From assembly GCA_037132075.1 (NCBI GenBank), contig JBAXPV010000020.1, forward strand, positions 5,784-69,783: DNA of 64,000 nt, read 5' to 3'. This DNA comes from JBAXPV01 sp037132075. Lineage in GTDB: Bacteria > Bacteroidota > Bacteroidia > Bacteroidales > CAIXZF01. Of this stretch, positions 62,805 through 64,000 are shown in pieces (position 1 is the stretch's first letter; the number at the start of each line of letters is the position of its first letter). The notes beneath the pieces are model-generated. The model saw only the letters and a program-made list of their open reading frames with translations, searched no databases and was not told the origin of the DNA. A program made the position numbers and the translations under genes.

Positions 62805-63170
62805 TCAAATCCGGAAGACAGCAGTAAAGGGGGCCGATGTTCGATTTAGCGGAGGCGGCTGAGTAGAAGCAAAGCTGCCAGGAATATATGAAGCGATCAG
62901 ATTCGGAATGCTAACTGTTTCCAGTACAACGAGATCTGAAGATGTAGGCGCCGAGATTTCGACTGCCTGTTTTTCAAAGGTGTCTTTCAGTTTATAAGAA
63001 GCCGAAACGTCTTTACAGGAACGGCAATGGCCATCACAACAAGCCTTGGCTTTAGAAAAAACGGCAATATTGAAGAGCTTTCCCCCACAGAAATGCATTT
63101 GTACGCTGGGGCCAATTGTTCCCAGAAGTAGTAGCAATGCAATGGATATGGAAAAAAACCTTTTCATCAT
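62805..63170 (-). CDS. HYC_CC_PP family protein
   Basis: 121 residues; ATG 63167 would remove one residue. Signal-like MMKRFFSISIALLLLLGTIG, then the family marks: H26-x-C28 (MHFCGG), C44C45 with C49 and C52 (CCDGHCRSC), and a PPP in STQPPPLNR. The family is small, exported and found beside copper or RND-efflux genes in Bacteroidota. The Cys/His pattern suggests metal binding. It lies upstream of, and on the same strand as, the copper operon, 213 nt before it. Confidence 0.85.
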   Translation of the reverse strand: MMKRFFSISIALLLLLGTIGPSVQMHFCGGKLFNIAVFSKAKACCDGHCRSCKDVSASYKLKDTFEKQAVEISAPTSSDLVVLETVSIPNLIASYIPGSFASTQPPPLNRTSAPFTAVFRI

Positions 63171-63291
63171 AAGGGATCAAAAATATAACAAATAATCAAT
63201 AAAGTACATAAATACTTCTGATTAACTTAAAATTAACAAATTCAATTTCGCCGCATGTTATTGTTTAACGGGAGCGGCTGGAAAATCAGGA

Positions 63292-63660
63292 TCAGATGCG
63301 AAGCTCTAGTCTGCGGTATTCTAGTTTTGAATTGCCAAAATTAATTAGCAATCCAACTTCTATCCCGGTTGCTTTCAGGTAATTAATCACTTGAGCCTGA
63401 TGCTCAGGCACAAGAGCTTTAACTGCTTTCAATTCAATAAGAACTAGATCATTGACGAGTAAATCCGCATAAAAATTCCCCACATTTTCATTTCTGAAAT
63501 AGACGCTGATTGAATGTTGATCTTTTACGGACAGCCCGTTTTGTTTCAGTGCAATTATCATTGCTTTCTCATAAACAGATTCCAAAAATCCCGCCCCTAG
63601 TTCTTTCGCCACTTCAAAGGCTGATTTTAAAATTAATTCGGTAATTTCTTCATACTTCAT
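63292..63660 (-). CDS. GxxExxY family protein
   Basis: 122 residues. The name-giving motif is GFLESVY near residue 24 (G-x2-E-x2-Y in AGFLESVYEKA). DLLVNDLVLIELKAVKALVPEHQ contains the E-x-K half of a PD-(D/E)xK-like nuclease fold, and TGIEVGLLINFGNSKLEYRR closes the domain. Function unproven; the family is often high-copy in Bacteroidota and can spread. It ends at LRI, without the long Pro/Tyr tail of the neighbouring copy. Confidence 0.9.
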   Translation of the reverse strand: MKYEEITELILKSAFEVAKELGAGFLESVYEKAMIIALKQNGLSVKDQHSISVYFRNENVGNFYADLLVNDLVLIELKAVKALVPEHQAQVINYLKATGIEVGLLINFGNSKLEYRRLELRI

Positions 63661-63727
63661 TTAAATTCTCCTTCCTTATTAAATTCTCTTTGATGATATA
63701 TATAAAGTTGCTTTACTATATATACGT

Positions 63728-63828
63728 AAAAAGGGGCCATGACTGGAAAGATAATACGGTATTTTTTTCAGGGATGGATAGGATAGACAGGATTGGGTTC
63801 GTAATTTTGGGCTAGGTGAATGAGCTTT
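63728..63828. repeat. Direct repeat, unit A
   Basis: This 101-nt unit recurs at 63898-63999 with a period of 171 nt. A 26-bp core is identical (63769-63794 and 63940-63965, starting CAGGGATGGATAGG); the flanks differ by a few bases and one small gap. In unit A the minus strand reads a stop codon after the core, in unit B it does not. Confidence 0.85.
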
Positions 63829-64000
63829 GGGTTGCCAAAATTAATGAGGATGCAAGTTCGATCCCTGTTATTACTAGAATCACATTGCAATTTATTTGAA
63901 AAAATGGCCTTTGACTGGTAAGTAAGATAAGATTTTTTGCAGGGATGGATAGGATAGACAGGATTAGTTTCGTAATTCTGAGCGAGGTAACTGAGCTTTA
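63768..64000 (-). CDS. C-terminal part of a second GxxExxY protein with duplicated tail (partial)
   Basis: On the minus strand the frame is open from the right edge to TGA at 63770-63768, 76 codons. It reads KLSYLAQNYETNPVYPIHP, then a spacer, then ILINFGNPKLIHLAQNYEPN and PVYPIHP before the stop. LINFGNPKL matches the end of the GxxExxY domain in the intact gene at 63292-63660 (LINFGNSKL). The tail is therefore present twice. The N-terminal domain would lie beyond the window. It could instead be only a fragment. Confidence 0.6.
   Translation of the reverse strand, partial: KLSYLAQNYETNPVYPIHPCKKSYLTYQSKAIFSNKLQCDSSNNRDRTCILINFGNPKLIHLAQNYEPNPVYPIHP
63898..63999. repeat. Direct repeat, unit B
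   Basis: Second copy of the unit at 63728-63828, 171 nt away and possibly continuing past the window. The minus-strand codon after the shared core is TGC instead of TGA, which keeps the reading frame open. Confidence 0.85.

Noticed and set aside
49045..63170. Search for NosZ, nitrite reductase or haem-copper oxidase subunit I in the redox block
   Set aside because: No protein with a catalytic Cu-Z, haem-copper His set or similar was found in any frame.

Overview
The window is a chromosomal segment of a Bacteroidota (Bacteroidetes) bacterium. The evidence is several secreted proteins ending in type IX secretion (T9SS) sorting domains, families typical of the phylum (GWxTD, HYC_CC_PP, GxxExxY, DUF2520, a fused two-domain E1 dehydrogenase, MnmD), lipid A genes (lpxB, a kdsC-like phosphatase), and promoter-like TAnnTTTG boxes in place of -10 TATAAT. 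No rRNA, tRNA, CRISPR array, insertion sequence or phage gene was seen. The species cannot be fixed from the sequence alone.

Layout. 1-7.6 kb: a left-truncated PolB-type exonuclease, a lipoprotein, mnmD, acylphosphatase, a fused 2-oxoacid dehydrogenase E1, and a PspC-domain membrane protein with its PadR regulator. 7.8-14.8 kb: three secreted or surface proteins (Asp-box repeats; FISUMP domain; a 1422-residue mosaic with HAF-like repeats, lipase-like hydrolase, dockerin-like and cohesin-like parts). 14.8-15.4 kb: a decayed HigB/HigA toxin-antitoxin pair. 15.5-22.4 kb: a compact six-gene cluster (radical SAM/SPASM-like, SDR, B12-type radical SAM, GT2, DegT aminotransferase, GT4) that looks like a small glycoconjugate or metabolite pathway of unknown product. 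22.4-25.1 kb: a rubrerythrin-like protein with a damaged diiron site, a hydrolase lipoprotein and a lipoprotein. 25.1-33.4 kb: a minus-strand run comEC-rmuC-GWxTD-rlmB-GT39-TIGR02757. 33.5-43.2 kb: two small exported proteins, then the envelope runs surE/lpxB/spoIID-like and ccmF/DUF2520/kdsC/maf/DUF502. 43.3-48.9 kb: acyltransferase-like, ogt, a cohesin/PKD T9SS protein, and a mannose-6-phosphate isomerase-like gene with an MFS sugar transporter. 49.0-63.2 kb: a long minus-strand copper and electron-transfer block. 63.3-64.0 kb: two GxxExxY genes, the second cut by the window edge and carrying a duplicated tail.

The most interesting region is 49.0-62.6 kb: eleven same-strand genes with gaps of 68 nt or less. 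They encode an outer-membrane barrel with a single haem c motif, a YtkA/FixH-like lipoprotein, a blue-copper-like protein, two separate CuA-type cupredoxins (one fused to cytochrome c), a NapH/NosR-like membrane iron-sulfur protein, a T9SS protein, a heavy-metal-binding protein and a CusABC-like RND efflux pump. No oxidase subunit I, NosZ or other terminal reductase is present. A plausible inference is a copper-dependent quinol-to-periplasm or outer-membrane electron path packaged with its own copper control; the terminal acceptor cannot be told from this window.
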